DNA of 64,000 nt from Moringa oleifera (GCA_021397835.1 JAJFZO010000896.1:2582501-2646500), one strand, 5' to 3'; shown: positions 1-12,558, counted from the first letter of the stretch. Program-made: numbers and translations. The notes: generated by a model from the sequence alone, not told the origin.

Positions 1-737
1 GATCAATGGCGAAGATCCAATGGGTTAGATCAATAAGGGGGAGCAATACTTCAAATACGAAGGTGTGGAAGCAAGTTAACAAGTGTAACTAGTCTCTTTT
101 GACTTGAAAGGTATTATGCTATAATGCCAATTTTGGCACTTAATTGCAAGAACTTGCTAAGACAATCTTGTTTTGCTTTAGTCCTATTGAATTTGAAGGA
201 CCCTAAGAATCCTTATCCCACTTGAAATAAGCTAGGACAATTGCAGTTTATTAAAAAGCCTTTGAAAGGCTTTTTCATCAGGTAGACAACTTACCAAAAA
301 AAGTTTTAATTGGGTGTTTTATTGCAAGCTTGAAATATGCAATCAAATTAAATGTCAAGATCAAACAACCTCAAACTTAGCAAAAACCATAAGAGTTTGT
401 CTGATCAATGGAAGAGCAAAAGCAGCTCCAATGATAACCCTCACTAATAGAATGCAATCAGGAGCCCTACCATGCACCAAAAGTAAACCTAACCCAAAAT
501 AGGAATTTTGGAACCAGCACCCATGCTAACAAGAATGAAGTCCAAACCACTATCCTTTCTTATATGCCAAATCATTGAGAGGTATGGATATGCCAAAGAA
601 AGGTCTATGCTATTATTGTGATGAGAAACCTGAGCGACCGATATCAGTGTTCTAAACATTCATAATTGAAAATGGACTACATATGAAGGAAACAAATGAA
701 AAGGAACCACCTCAGAAAAGAGATACTTAAGAACTAC
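1..737 (+). pseudogene. Ty3/Gypsy gag remnant (5' part, runs off window)
   Basis: Translating the plus strand with frame changes gives the retrotransposon Gag pattern: an EQYFKYEGVE-like segment near 40-75, a block around 200-330 resembling the 'EAF..L...VDNLP' part of plant Gypsy Gag, and a degenerate zinc knuckle near 595-660 (KGLCYYCDEK, later C/H positions lost). Stops and frameshifts are frequent, so it is a relic. The left end lies outside the window. It stops at 737, where another element is inserted, and the same Gypsy copy resumes with pol at 4578. Lineage is inferred only as Ty3/Gypsy; the knuckle wording resembles Tekay/Del-type chromoviruses. Confidence 0.7.
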
Positions 738-3700
738 TGTTGACACCTAATTTTGCTCCTAAGAAGATTGACTTTATCCAAATTCATCTCTCCAATCTAG
801 AAGCCTTAGACTAAGGTTTATTATTTTTCTTTAAACTTGACTCATCTGGGCTTACTGCGGATGACTGATCGGGATTACCTTGGTCTCTACATTGGCTTGG
901 ACTTGGGCTAACTTCACCTTTATCTTATCCAATTAGCCTCAACTTTGGTCTATAAACTCTTTAGCCCCTTAACCTCAACTGAATAGGCATGGAATTTGTT
1001 GATGACATCAGTGGTTAACTCATTTACAGCCTTAGCCTCTTTCATGAAATGATAGAGGCTGATGTTGATGTTGTTTTACTAGCTAATAAGCATAGTCATT
1101 TCTTAAGTAAACTATTAAAAAAATGGAAAATAAAAGTCAAGAATTTATAGTTACATTTCAAAAAGAGACAAAAGTAAAAAAGAATTATACTTACCTCCCC
1201 AAAGCATATCATAGTGTTGCTAAAAAACATGTTGTTGTTTCCCCCATCTATTTGCTTCTTGTCTTAGAGGTGGATTGATTTGTAGAGCCATTTTTGGACT
1301 AAAGTGAGATGGTTTAAGGATCTTTTGGTAGGTATGTCATAGTTTGGCATGAAGTTTTCCTCCAATAGGAGGGGTTATGGCTCACCCAAGGGCAATGGGA
1401 GTGCATTCATTACACCTCTAACCCTTGGATGGCTCCTTTTATCACCAATCTTCCACTTGGTTATTAGGGGAGCAGAAACCCCATTTTTCTTATTTTATGA
1501 TAGGGGCATCATCATCGAGGCCAACCTTTTCTTTTCGGGGAAACTCGTGAGAACTAATCTCGCTGTTGATGTTTGGCAGCAACACCAAGAGTGGAACTTC
1601 CTCTAAGGGATATATCTCTTCAAGGCCATATCCACGACCTCCCACAGTTGATTCTCTGTGACTTGAGGCAGATTAGGTTAAGGTGCCATTTCTTTAAGGT
1701 CAATAAGACATAACATCAAAAGGTTAAGTAACAAGCACAATGATAAAATGATTAAAGCTTGAACAAAAAAAAAGTTATAAGACCTAGCATGATATCGATC
1801 TTAGAGACCACACCGATAGATTGAGGACTTAGGGGTTGAAGCATAAGTCCCACATCAAGGTTCACATCAGTTTCAAGGTCGGTAGTAGGCTTAAGATTAT
1901 GTGTCTGCCCATCATCGAAAGGTGCACCCATTTCAGGTGCAAGACTTGGTTCAAGGTCTATTGGTTTGAAATCGAGATTTGGATTTTTTGAGAGATAAAT
2001 GAAGAGCTCTTCTTTAGGAGCCAAGCTCAATATGTGTTCAATTGATTGGAAAGTTTTATCAAACCTAAAGAATTTGTACCAGGTCTTGATAGCTTAAACT
2101 GTGGTTATCCTATAGTTACATATGTGATCCCATAAAGCTATATACACATCTTTAGTCATAGATGGATTGAAAGACCGATGTTAGGTTGTGCTTAGCTTTC
2201 TTTGCATGGAATCTTATGGAAAGCTCACTCCAAGTTCTTGGGTATGGATATTTTTTGGCCAAAAGGCCTATAAGTATGCCTTGGCCTAGCCCTTGTTATT
2301 AGATGGCAAACCTTTAGTGAAAAGCTTCTAGCTAATGTTGATAAAATAAAAAAAATTTAAATTTAAAATTTTCATCATTTCTATTGGCCTTCAACTCAAA
2401 ATTTTTTGCAAATAAGACAATAAAAACATCTATACAATCCATAGAAAAAATTTTCGATACAAAAGCAAGCATATACAATGTCAAGAGTTGGGCATAAGCT
2501 AAGAAGGTGAGATTTTGAACTAACGGCAAACATTCTAGAAGAAAGGATAGATAAGAAGGTCTTGGCTTCCCTTAAGGTTATCCTCAAAGACTATGACCCA
2601 GCCTTCATGGCGAGTCTACAGTCGGTTAGAAAAAGAAGAAAGCTTGAGTTTTACATTATCTTGGAATGAGGAAGCTACTCTTAACCCATTCTAAATCCTT
2701 AGGGGTATAGGTAAAATGACTTAGGTTTATGGCCACTATCATAGAATTAAAAATAAAAAGGAAAGAGTAAAAGACTCACCTAACGTAAGGAATTATAAAG
2801 ACAAAGGTGAGAGAGCTCTCGGTTCTCTAAGCAGAGATTTAGAGGTTTCTTTTCGCAAAAAGTAAAAGTGAAAGAGGAAAAAACTTTGTCAAAACTCTTT
2901 TAAATGAAACAGTCATTTATTAGGAAAACTAAAAGGTAACACATAAAATGTGGGACCTTTTTGCATCCCTAAGTCGTAAGGCAAGTGAGCGGACACCTAT
3001 ACAATAAACGTGTTAGAAGAAATTTTTCAAAACAACCTAGTGGAATGATGATTAGGCACTAGAAGCATGATTTTCTTGACCTACATCTGCCTCAATGACT
3101 CATTGAGTTGGCTTACATCTTTCTTAACTTGAGCCAAACTCTCGATCACTTATCGGGTAGTTCAATAAGATCCATGACCTAGTATATCCCGAATCATTCA
3201 TCATGTTAACAAAATCCCGAACTGAGAGATCGTGAGTTACACTAATTCATGAACGATAAACATAAGATGCATGTTTCTAAAAGAATTCAGTAGATTTTCA
3301 ATGGTTGTCTAGAAGTTTCTAAATTCAAGAAAAAGGCATACGATATAAGAACCAAGCATCTGTGTATTTTAAATCAATGGCTCGTGCCTGCCATTTTTGT
3401 GAGGTCACACTTATAAATACCTATTCGATGAAGACCTAGATTATTAAAGATAATTTTTTACCTTGATCAAGTTTTTGGTTTTGCAGACTGCCTTGGATGA
3501 GAGAGAAGGTTTTTGGGAGTAAAATTTTTCTTAAGGGAAGTAGCTTTCTTTCTTCAAAAGCAAAATTATCTTCTATAATAGGCTTAAGAGTATAGTTTAA
3601 GAACTCATGAAAGTTTCTTTTCTAAAAGACTGTAAACAGTTGTATTATTATGTCAGCAAGTAAAGCCAGTCTGTTTCTTGTAAACACTTTAATCATATAT

Positions 3701-4577
3701 GAAATCTTGATGTTATTCTTATGCTTTCTTAGTACTTTATTTGTATACTTTTTGTTATATTTTCTCGTTTTCTAGATGTGTTCTTGTTGTAATGAGTTCA
3801 TTTCTTTATCATTTTTGCATTGTGTGTCCATTCTTTTTGCATAAACGAATTTCAGAATGAAGCGTGTAGAAGGATCAGTTCTCACATGGATTTCTAAACA
3901 AAGCCATTTTATCTTGAACAAACGAGAGTTTGTGTAAGGTTATGTCTCTGATCCTCCCCAAAATGCATCATTTTGAGTGCTTCATGATGATTTCAAGAAA
4001 GCAAGATTCTCTCTTAGTGTTTCTTTCAAGACTTGTAGGCTTGGTAAAAGCTAACTTTCCAAGTCTTAAACAAAATGATCTTGAAAGTTAAGTTTCCATC
4101 ATTTATGCATTCTTAAAAAAAAAAACGTTTTCTTTCTATAATTATGTATTATTCTATATGGGAATCAAATTCAAATCTTTTTCACCACCAGAGATATTTT
4201 TCATTTTAACTAGTAGCAAATTTAAGCATTATGAGGGTTCTAATCCTTTATCATATGTAATTGACTTGAGGACACAGTTTTCTTGGTAAAGTTTGACCAG
4301 GTGCCAAAACTTTTTCTTTTACCTTTCTTTGGTTTCTTTTTGTGAAAAAAGAATTTCGAAGAAAAAGTAAAAGAATTTTTCAATGACCAATCATAAATTA
4401 AAAAAGATTAGTGGCGACTCTTATTTTTCTTGACTTTTATTAAAAGGTCAGCCAAAATGAATTTCTAGATTCGATGTTCCTTAACCAAACTAATTAAAAG
4501 AGAAGAGACAAATTCTCTCATTTCTTACTTCGGGGAATGGAATGCCTTGACTTCGCTACTTGGGCCTTGTTGTGACA
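738..4577. mobile_element. Nested insertion (Tat/Ogre-like debris) inside the Gypsy element
   Basis: The block begins TGTTGACACC and ends TGTGACA, the TG...CA form of an LTR element. It is flanked by ACTAC (733-737) and ACTAT (4578-4582), a 5-bp target duplication with one change. Gypsy gag lies to its left and Gypsy pol to its right in the same orientation. It holds a minus-strand spliced ORF relic (about 2736 to 750). The part from about 3000 to 4577 has no readable ORF and looks LTR-like, with a TGGCGACTCT motif near 4412 of the kind seen near the LTR/PBS border of Tat/Ogre elements. I could not find a clean pair of LTRs, so the internal structure is probably deleted or rearranged. Confidence 0.55.
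750..2736 (-). pseudogene. Decayed, once-spliced transposon ORF (copy 1)
   Basis: Read on the minus strand, this matches the plus-strand ORF at 18715-20900 along its length. Both start with the equivalent of MA(K/I)NL, then a (D)LE.VK motif, share WVMVFK/LGHSL-type and F.SNTMICF segments, and have a GTAAGTAT splice donor at the same place. Here the start codon is GTG (2736-2734), the donor follows 1195, and a matching acceptor gives an intron of about 1194-1083. Many stops and frameshifts make it non-functional. I do not recognise the protein with certainty; it resembles plant 'putative gypsy-type transposon' proteins (Transposase_28-like), an inference from general style. The longest open piece is 1752-2030. 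Confidence 0.5.
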
Positions 4578-7270
4578 ACTATTACTCAAAACTTGTTTTC
4601 AGGTAACTATTGGCATAAAACATCTCTAAACCAATACTCTTTTTATCCAAGGTATACTTATCATTATTCATTATTATATTTCTAGTATTAGCTTGTTAAG
4701 TAGTTTTGGAGGTCCAATGGCTAGGAATAGAACCTATTAAGATGGATTATGAATATCTCACCATGTCATTCTGTGTATGGGAAACCACTTAGACCTTTCA
4801 TGGTCCTGGCTGCACCAGGGACGTTATCAACATTGAAATTCTAAGTGATAGAGACAATAAAAGATTGTAAGATGATATTCTTTTTTTGCTAGTACCATCA
4901 ACCCAAGTCCTATGCTAAACCTTACCAACCTAAGATTAAAAGCCTTTTGGAAGAATTCTCAACAATCTTTGGCATTCCTATAAACATTCCTCCCAAGCAA
5001 TCGCAATACTACAAAATTTTACTCCAACCAAGTATAGGACCTATGAGTGTGCGACCTTACTAATATCCATACTACCAAAACTTAGAAATTGAGAAAATTG
5101 TCAAGGAACTCATGCAAACAAGCCTTATATGACCAAGTTTTAGATCTATTAGTAAAGAAGGCTTGTGGACTTAGTGATTTTGTATGGACTATCGAGCCCT
5201 CAATAAGATCACTTGAAAGATCAGTATCTCATTTTCATTATTGATGAATTACTCAATGAGTTTCATGGTGCCAAGTTTTATTTGAAATTGGACTTATGAT
5301 CAAGATACCACCAGATCCAAGTACATGAAGAATATATTAGAAAATGGCATTCTACACCCATGAGGTGTATTAAGAGTTTGTTGGCATGCCTTTTGGACTT
5401 ATTAATGTTCTAGCAACTTTTTTCAAAATCTCATGAACGGCCTCTTTCAGCCATACCTTCTCTAGTTTATAATAATATTCTTTAATAACATATTGTTTTA
5501 TTCCTAATCATGGAAAGATCACCTTTCTCATCTACGAATTGTTTTCATTATTTTGTGATCTAATCAATTGTTTACCAAGAAATCGACATGCTATTTAAAG
5601 TCCAATAGGTTAAATACTTAGGGCATTTTATCATTAATGGAAGAGTGTTAGTAGATTTTGACAAGGTGTAAGCAATGGTGGCATGACTAAACCTAACACA
5701 ACTAAACGAATGCGAAGCTTCTTAAAGCTTGTAGATTATTACAGAAAATTTATCCGTCACTTTGCTGTCATAATTGCCCCCATTAACTAGGCTCCTAATT
5801 AAAGAGAACCTCTAATGAAATGATGCATTAAAGGTGGCATTTCACCAACTAAAGCATGCCCTCATTATACCCCTTAACTTGTGCCCACCAAACTTTTCTC
5901 AATAATTCGTGATTGAATGTAATAAAAGTAGAGTAGGATTCAGAGTTGTCCTCACATAGCAAAATTAGCCCATTGTTATTTAGTGAAGCTTTCAAAGGAT
6001 CGACTTTGGTATTATCCACATATGTGAAGGAAATGCTCATAAACATCAACGTTATTAGAAAATGTTAGTTTTATTTGCTTGGGAGGAGGTTCATAGTGTG
6101 AACTTACCAGCTAAGCCTTAAATATCTATTGGAGCGGTGCATTACCTCTTATATCTAGTCTCGTTGGTTACCTAATTTATTGGGATATGACTATGTCATG
6201 AGTACTAAAAGAGCCTTGAGATCCAAGCTACTGATTTATTATCTAGAAAGAGTGAGCTTTAGTTCTTGTCCATCTCCATTCCATATGCAAACTAGTGATC
6301 ATAGCTCTAACAAGAAATCCGTAAAGATTCCTTTAATAAGAGTCTAAGTAGCTACCAAGATGCCCATAAAATGAGTCTATAAGATGGAGTATGGTTCCAA
6401 AATAACAAAGTGGAGTTGTAATTCTACTTTAATTCCATTGATCTTTACAGATAGCCATTCCTCTACCATAGTCAACCATTGTAGGTTCTATAAAATCGTC
6501 CATCGTATTCATAGAGTTTCATTTATCCTGGATGAGGCAAGCAATGAAAGACTTCTTAAAGGCTTGTGAAGTGTGCCAATAATATAAAGCAAATTATATG
6601 AAGCTTATGAACCTGTTTCAACCCTTTCTCGTACCTTATGACTCATGAAAAGATATGTCCATGGATTTCATCAAGGTTTTTCTTATGGCCAAAGGATACT
6701 CCATCATCATGGTGACAGTTAATCATCTAACAAAATATGCCCACTTTATGCCTATAAAGCACCCTTTCTTTGTTACCTTAGTTGCATAAGCCTTTATTAC
6801 TTACATGGTGTGATTACATGGAATTTCCACCTCTGTAGTAAATGATAGTGATAAGGTCTTTATCAATAATTTTTGGTAGGCCTTGTTTTTTGCTTTCAAG
6901 GGTCCAAACTATACATGAATTCTAGTTATCACCCTTAAACTGATAACTAATAACAGGTCGTCAATAGAACCTTAGGGTAATATTTTCATTGTTTTGTAGG
7001 GTCTTAACTGAAAAAGTGCGTCAAGTGGATACCATGGTTAGAATTCAGCTAAACACCTTTGTCCATTCAATCATAAAAATCACTCCCTTTGAGGTTGTTT
7101 ATAGCAAAACCACTATCAAACTTATTAACACATGTATCAGGAACAACACAAGCATGAGCCATACTTAAGTATCTTTAAGATAGGGACCAAATTTTAAGGG
7201 AACACAACAAAATTTATAGCTTGCTCAGGAACGTATGAAGAACTAGGCCAATCAACATGGGCACAAGGTT
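4578..7270 (+). pseudogene. Ty3/Gypsy pol remnant: RT, RNase H, integrase
   Basis: This is the continuation of the Gypsy element at 1-737. In shifting frames one reads the linker before RT (LEVQWLG, 4700-4740), the RT start (IPPKQS.YYKI near 5000 and VRPY..PYYQ near 5050), the MDYRALNKIT block (5185-5215), KLDL.SRYHQI (5285-5320), the thumb motif FLGH.I (5615-5640), a VDYYRKFI motif (5730-5755), integrase zinc-finger debris (about 6400-6600), an integrase core piece with D.I......YS.IMV (6665-6720), and the ER.K.QA-like C-terminal helix near 7225. The catalytic RT aspartate box is not preserved. It is riddled with stops, so it is a dead copy. Confidence 0.7.
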
Positions 7271-8784
7271 TTGTTTAAGATATTACTTAAATTCTAACTT
7301 GAGCTCAAAGATTAACTTGCCAAGCTCAATGCTTGAACTTAAGAGCCTTTAGTGAAACCTTTCATTAGTTGGAATATGTTTGATCTAATCATACTTATCT
7401 ATAAACATAAGAAAAAATAGATAAGCATCAGCTTATACTTGGAAAGGAATCCATTAATGCAAAATACCTAAATCTTGCTCTTGAGGAAAAGAAGAAAGAC
7501 CAAGACAAAGAAATCAACACATCTAATTGAGTAGTTGATTAAGAACAATCTAGGTTAAAGACTCTCAAATCAGTAGGTCAAATTGGATGGATGTTACCTT
7601 CTGCCAATTGAGTTGACCTTAATGTAAAGATCTCAATGTCACCAAAGATCCTGTTAACATCTCCCGCTATTAATCTTGTTTCTTTCTTAACTTTTGATCT
7701 CAACAAACCATCTTTAAATTAAGAGACGATCTAATCTGGTTTAGAATCTAGCTTTATCGATGTCAATTCTATTCTAAGTTAACCTTACAAAATAATCTCA
7801 TGGACTCTAACTATGGCCTCATAAAAAAAAAGTATGTTTTAATATTACGAGTCTCAGCTTACTTCTTAAGTGTTTGGAATGGTTTTGCATTGGTGGCCAT
7901 TAGTTAGGTCATCCTCACACTGGGTATCTAGTTTTGACCATGTGTTAAAATCGAACTTCATGCTTTCCCAAAAAGCCCAAAAGAATTTTCTCTTTCACCC
8001 TTTTTGTTAAAAAAATTTAAAGATTTTGGACTAAAATACTAGAAACAATGTATGTCCCCATGTTCCCTTTATTGTGTTTTAAACTAAAATGTCTAAAGAA
8101 CATTACAATAGATAGCCCAAGATAATTAATCTCCTGACAAACAACTATGAAGGCCACCATGCAACTTCAGGCTGTTGAAAACTAGAAGAAAAGGGGGAAA
8201 TTCTCATAAAATGGAAAATCTCCAATAATGATGATGATGATAAAGGTGTCATTGACCCCATTTAGGCAATCTTCAAATACATAAACCTAATCAAGATAAG
8301 TAATCCATGGTCGGCAATTTTATCTTGGGAATTCTAATCTAACACTATGGTAAATGGAAGCCTTTAAATCCTCAATAAAAAGAGTAAAAAGGATACCTTT
8401 CCCATGATTTGACAAATAAACCCAAAAATAAACAAAAACACTCACTAAGAAGAAAAAGTGATGGTACCAATGATGCGATAAATATATGGCTGAAATTAAG
8501 GACATAGTGTTGAGTGAGAATGAAGATTTTGAAACGGTAGAGAGAAAGAAGAAGAGATTGGGAGGTTATATATGAGTGAAAATAAGAAAAGAAAAAGGAA
8601 ATGTTTGGTTTGAAAAGGAATTTAAAAGAAAGATGATAAAGAAGTTCCAAATGCAAAGCTCAAGAAGTACTTCTAACATGAAATAATCGCATGGTTACCA
8701 CATTTATAAGAGTATTAAAATGGAAAAAAAGTGGAACATTCTACTTAATTAACATCACTCTACAACTAATAACTGATTTGAAGT
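7271..8784. other. Intergenic, no gene recognised
   Basis: AT-rich sequence after the Gypsy relic. Short ORFs here, such as the minus-strand ones at 8320-8656, are low-complexity (rich in F, S, Y, L) and show no domain. It may hold further decayed repeat DNA. Confidence 0.4.
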
Positions 8785-8970
8785 CACATTTCGATTTGAG
8801 CTCAAGGCTGATCATAATGTGAGACATGTACTCACATTCTAATTTAAGCTCTTGCTTAATCACAATATGAGATAGGTATTTACATCTCAATCTGATGTCG
8901 TGCCCGATCGTGATGCGTATTCACATCTTGATTTGAACTCATGCCTAGTCTTAATGATAAGTAAACACTT
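8785..8970. repeat. Degenerate tandem repeat, period about 48 bp, about four units
   Basis: Units begin at about 8785, 8833, 8881 and 8922 with CACAT(T/C)T..ATTTGA.CTC followed by a GAT(C)..(A)AT.TGAGA..GTA-like core. Period is 48, 48 and then about 41 bp, and units differ at many positions. Fainter versions of the motif (GATCTTAATG) continue toward 9100. Confidence 0.5.
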
Positions 8971-11206
8971 GACCTACCATGATCTGAACCCTTATCCTGA
9001 TCTTGTTATGAAACTAACTCAGGCCTAAACCTCACCAATTTGCCTTAAAATCGATCTCAATCTTAACCCTTGTCTCGATCTTAATGAAAGATAAGGTCAT
9101 AGTCAAATCTTCCCAATATACATGACTTTAGCTTTTCATATCATACTCACTCCTGTTGAACCTCAAATCACATTAAACTTTCGAGCATGCATTACAATCC
9201 TTTAGAATGTTTAATAAAAGTTCTTTGAATGTGCAAAAGATAACCTCACAATATCACTCATTGATCCCCTACCTCTCTTTTATTTCTTATGGATTTTGTA
9301 AACATTATTGTTCTTAGTATACTATAATACATAAATCAATAACTTGAAATAATATTTAAGTTACTTTAGCCAAGCAATCAGATGAATAATAAACTAAAAT
9401 AAACTTATAGTGACCTCCAATACATAGAATTGTATTTTTAGTACACTAAGGCTAGAGTTTAACTCTATGTCCTTAAGATAAAATCACCCCTTAATTGGTG
9501 CTAGTAGATTGATGGTAAATATCTCCCAAGATACAACGATCTCTTATTGTGAAAGTAGTACTTCAATTCATAAAAATAACGAACCAACTTATGGTTGTTA
9601 TCTCTCAAAAACAAACTTTTGTTTTTCAACAAAGGAAGAAGAAAGAATGAATTATTTTTTAAATGATTGAAATGGTTATGAGGGGCCTTTTGATAGGTGT
9701 CAAAATGCCATTTTAAAGGAGTGTATCTTTTCAAAAAGATACGTTCAAAGGAAAAGGATGCATCTTTAATAGAAAGGTAGCTTTACATTCAAAATGAAAC
9801 TATACACCTTTTTCATTTAAAAGGAAACTATACATCTTTTCATTGAGACTTTTTTTTTTAATATTTGTTTTCAACAAAAATGTACCCTTCTCCCTTGTTG
9901 TAAGTACCCTAGGGTTAAGCAATAAGAAAGGGGTTCTTCTAGCATGCAGAAAATTTTTAATAAAAACCTTTGTCTTCTTCAACTCTCACGACAAAGAAAG
10001 CTTCCTTCCTTGTGAACTGCTCTTGAGAACATTCAAACTTTTTCTTTAGCCTTCTTTTTATTGAAATCTTCACTAGATCTGCAGGTAGCTATTTCTTCTC
10101 TGTGTTCATTAAATTTTTTTCCATCTTGCTATTGTTTATTTCATTCTTGTTAATGTTCATTAATACTTTGTTGATATTAGATTCTTTGGTTATGTAGCAT
10201 TTTTTTTCTTTTATATCTATTAACTGCATTGAGTTTAATGAGCTACATATCATGAATAATATAGGTACATTGATAATCATCTTGCTTAGCTGATGATGTT
10301 GATTGACCACACTCAACTCATGCTCTATCATGATATTCCTTCTCATTCCTAGTGAAAGAAACCCAAGTAGATTTGATGTGTTACATTGGCTTATTTCTTT
10401 TACTTTGAGTCAATATATTAAGCTTATGTTTATGTTTGCTTTATCAGTTTTTGTTGCATGGTAGCCACGATACTTGTTTGTTTACTATGTAACAATCTTA
10501 AGCACACTAACTCATGCACGATTCCACTTTCCTCCTATTTCTCGGTAAGGAACCCAAACAAATCTAGTGCTTTTATAACATTTAATTCTTTGTCAAATGT
10601 ATGTAGTAAAGGGTTGTTACTCTTTATTGATGAAACATGTGCTAATTGTCTTACTATGTGTGGATTTGCCTTTTGTTTTTGTTGCATAGATTTGTCAAAA
10701 TTTTATTTTAAAAAAAAAAGAAAAAGAAAACTAGAGGTCTAATATGTAACTTCAATGTGATTCTAGATAACGACTTGAAGCATTGATGAAATAGTTCTTG
10801 AATGGAAAAACATTTTTAGTTTTTAAAGGGATGGGTAGGACAATGGAGAGATCTTTACCCTTTTTAATGAAAAAATCACTACAGCAAACAAAATATTTTA
10901 GTTTTTTAGGAATATGAAGATATTTTAATGGAGCAATTTTTATATGTCACAATAAAATAATTTTTATTATGTGTTTGTATGATCTAAATACATTTTTATT
11001 TTTAATTAATAAGATTGAAAATTCAAATTTATTGCTTAGATTTAAATTAATCCATCTCTTATTCATATTTTAAATTTTAGAATTATTAATCAATTAATCA
11101 ATATGAAGGTTATCACATAAGTTTTATTTGTGTCATCGTAGTTCATTTTATTTATAGCATAAAATTATTATATTGTAATATGCATATAAGAATCAGGAAA
11201 AAACTA
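8971..11206. other. Intergenic, no gene recognised
   Basis: AT-rich. ORFs at 9501-9734, 9800-9982, 9843-10049, 10089-10346 and 10458-10742 are lysine- or leucine/phenylalanine-rich, overlap each other on both strands and show no known motif. Two loosely similar segments (around 10345-10390 and 10540-10585, sharing a GAAACCCAA/GGAACCCAAA core) may be an old duplication. Confidence 0.35.
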
Positions 11207-11530
11207 TTTCAGGCTTAAAAGTAGCACAATGATAAATCTTTTATATATTTTATATTTATAAATTTAAAAGTCAAACAAAGGTAAAATTTTTATATTAATC
11301 ATAAGATATATTTTAAGACTAAAAGTAGCACAATGGTCAAGTTTTTGTTCCCTTCATGAAAATATTTTTCATTTTAAAAATTAAACAATGGTGAAATTTT
11401 TATTTTTTTAAAAAAAAATTGATTTTAAGATTAGAGATAGAATAATGATACAATTTTTATATCTTTCATTTAAAATAAAATAAAATAAAATCTTTGAGTT
11501 TTAAGAAAAGAAAAGGTTCAACAATAATGA
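11207..11530. repeat. Degenerate tandem repeat, period about 104-111 bp, three units
   Basis: Three units start near 11207, 11311 and 11422. Each opens with a (T)TTAAGA(C/T)TA.A..TAG.A.AATG motif and, in the first two, carries a second internal motif (AAACAA.GGT.AAATTTTTAT) about 63 bp later. The sequence is very AT-rich and the third unit is the most decayed. No coding potential is seen. Confidence 0.5.
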
Positions 11531-12552
11531 AGCATCCATATTTCCAAAAAAATAAAATAAAATTCAATGTTTTACAATCATGAATATATCATTTACTATG
11601 CATTTGAAAATCAATTCCAAATTACAAATAATTTTCAAACTTAGAAAATAAGCCCATTTAATTGATAGCCATTAGTGGGTGTCATAGGCATGCTAATTTT
11701 TTCTTGAGCATCACCCAAATTCAAAAACCAACATCTTTGATTTCAAAAAAGTTGTCAAGTTTTCAATCTATTTGTTTTTATTAATCATTTAATTGTTTAC
11801 AAACTTAAATATATTTTGATGTTTAATCATATTGTTAAAAAAGTTAATGATGAATTTTTATTATTATAAAAACCTCATGAATATATGTATTTAAATTGTT
11901 TCCAAACCGGTTGTGACAATTGGGTAAAATTTTATCTTCCAAGCCCTTAAGAAAGCAGTCGGTCTACAACGAGGTGGGTTGCTTTAGTTAAGTCAGTCTT
12001 GGAAGTAGACGCCGAAAGGCAGCTAAAAAGTCCTTTTCCTGCTTTGACCGCAACTTGAAAAGACTTGCAAATTTCCCCGACCAAAGTAAGTGTCTTGGGT
12101 CGTTAGCTCTGCTTCCCATTGCAATTGGTACCTTTAGTTTGTCTTCTTCTTTGTTCATTTATTGATAGCAACTGAAAAGACTTTCAACAAACTGCAAATG
12201 TTGGACTTTCTACCAAAACATTTTCGAACACGCAAGGAAGACTCGATAATTATTACATATGTGTGATGCATAAATTACGAAGCAAGTAAGAAAGTTGCTG
12301 AAACAAGACAAGACAACCAAGCTTACCATTTTTCCTTGTGCAAACTAAAGCGATTTGCCCTTGTATTAGTGTACCCAAAAAAAAAAAGAGACGTAGAAAT
12401 ATGATTGTGTCTGTACTGACTCATCATAGTGATAAAATGGTACTTTAATTAATATAGAAAAGAAGAGTTGTGAAAGGAAGTGGAAGTAGACTGCATGTTA
12501 TATTATATATATTATGTTTGTTTAAAGAAGTAGCTAGACTGCATGCATAGGC
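11531..12552. other. Intergenic; less AT-rich island at about 11930-12260
   Basis: Most is AT-rich, but about 11930-12260 is visibly richer in G and C and contains a TTGACC W-box core (near 12045). It also holds two similar pieces, GCAACTTGAAAAGACTTGCAAA near 12049 and a CAACTGAAAAGACTTTCAAC version near 12170. It lies downstream of the receptor-like protein gene. It could be a promoter relic of a lost paralogue or another unannotated repeat; no ORF supports a gene. Confidence 0.35.
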
Positions 12553-12558
12553 TTTATT
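12553..12558 (-). terminator. Poly(A) signal of the receptor-like protein gene
   Basis: AATAAA on the minus strand (TTTATT on plus), about 50 bp beyond the stop codon at 12608-12610. The position and exact hexamer fit a plant near-upstream polyadenylation element. Assignment is by position only. Confidence 0.45.

Noticed and set aside
8785..8970. CRISPR-like spacing of short repeats
   Set aside because: Units are degenerate tandem repeats without unique spacers, in a plant nuclear sequence.
10340..10590. Two similar segments containing (G)GAACCCAA
   Set aside because: Similarity is short and loose; noted only as a possible old duplication.
10458..10742. Open frame of 94 residues on plus
   Set aside because: Cys/Leu-rich and low complexity, ending in a poly(A)-encoded lysine run; no homology is recognisable and the flanks are AT-rich noise.
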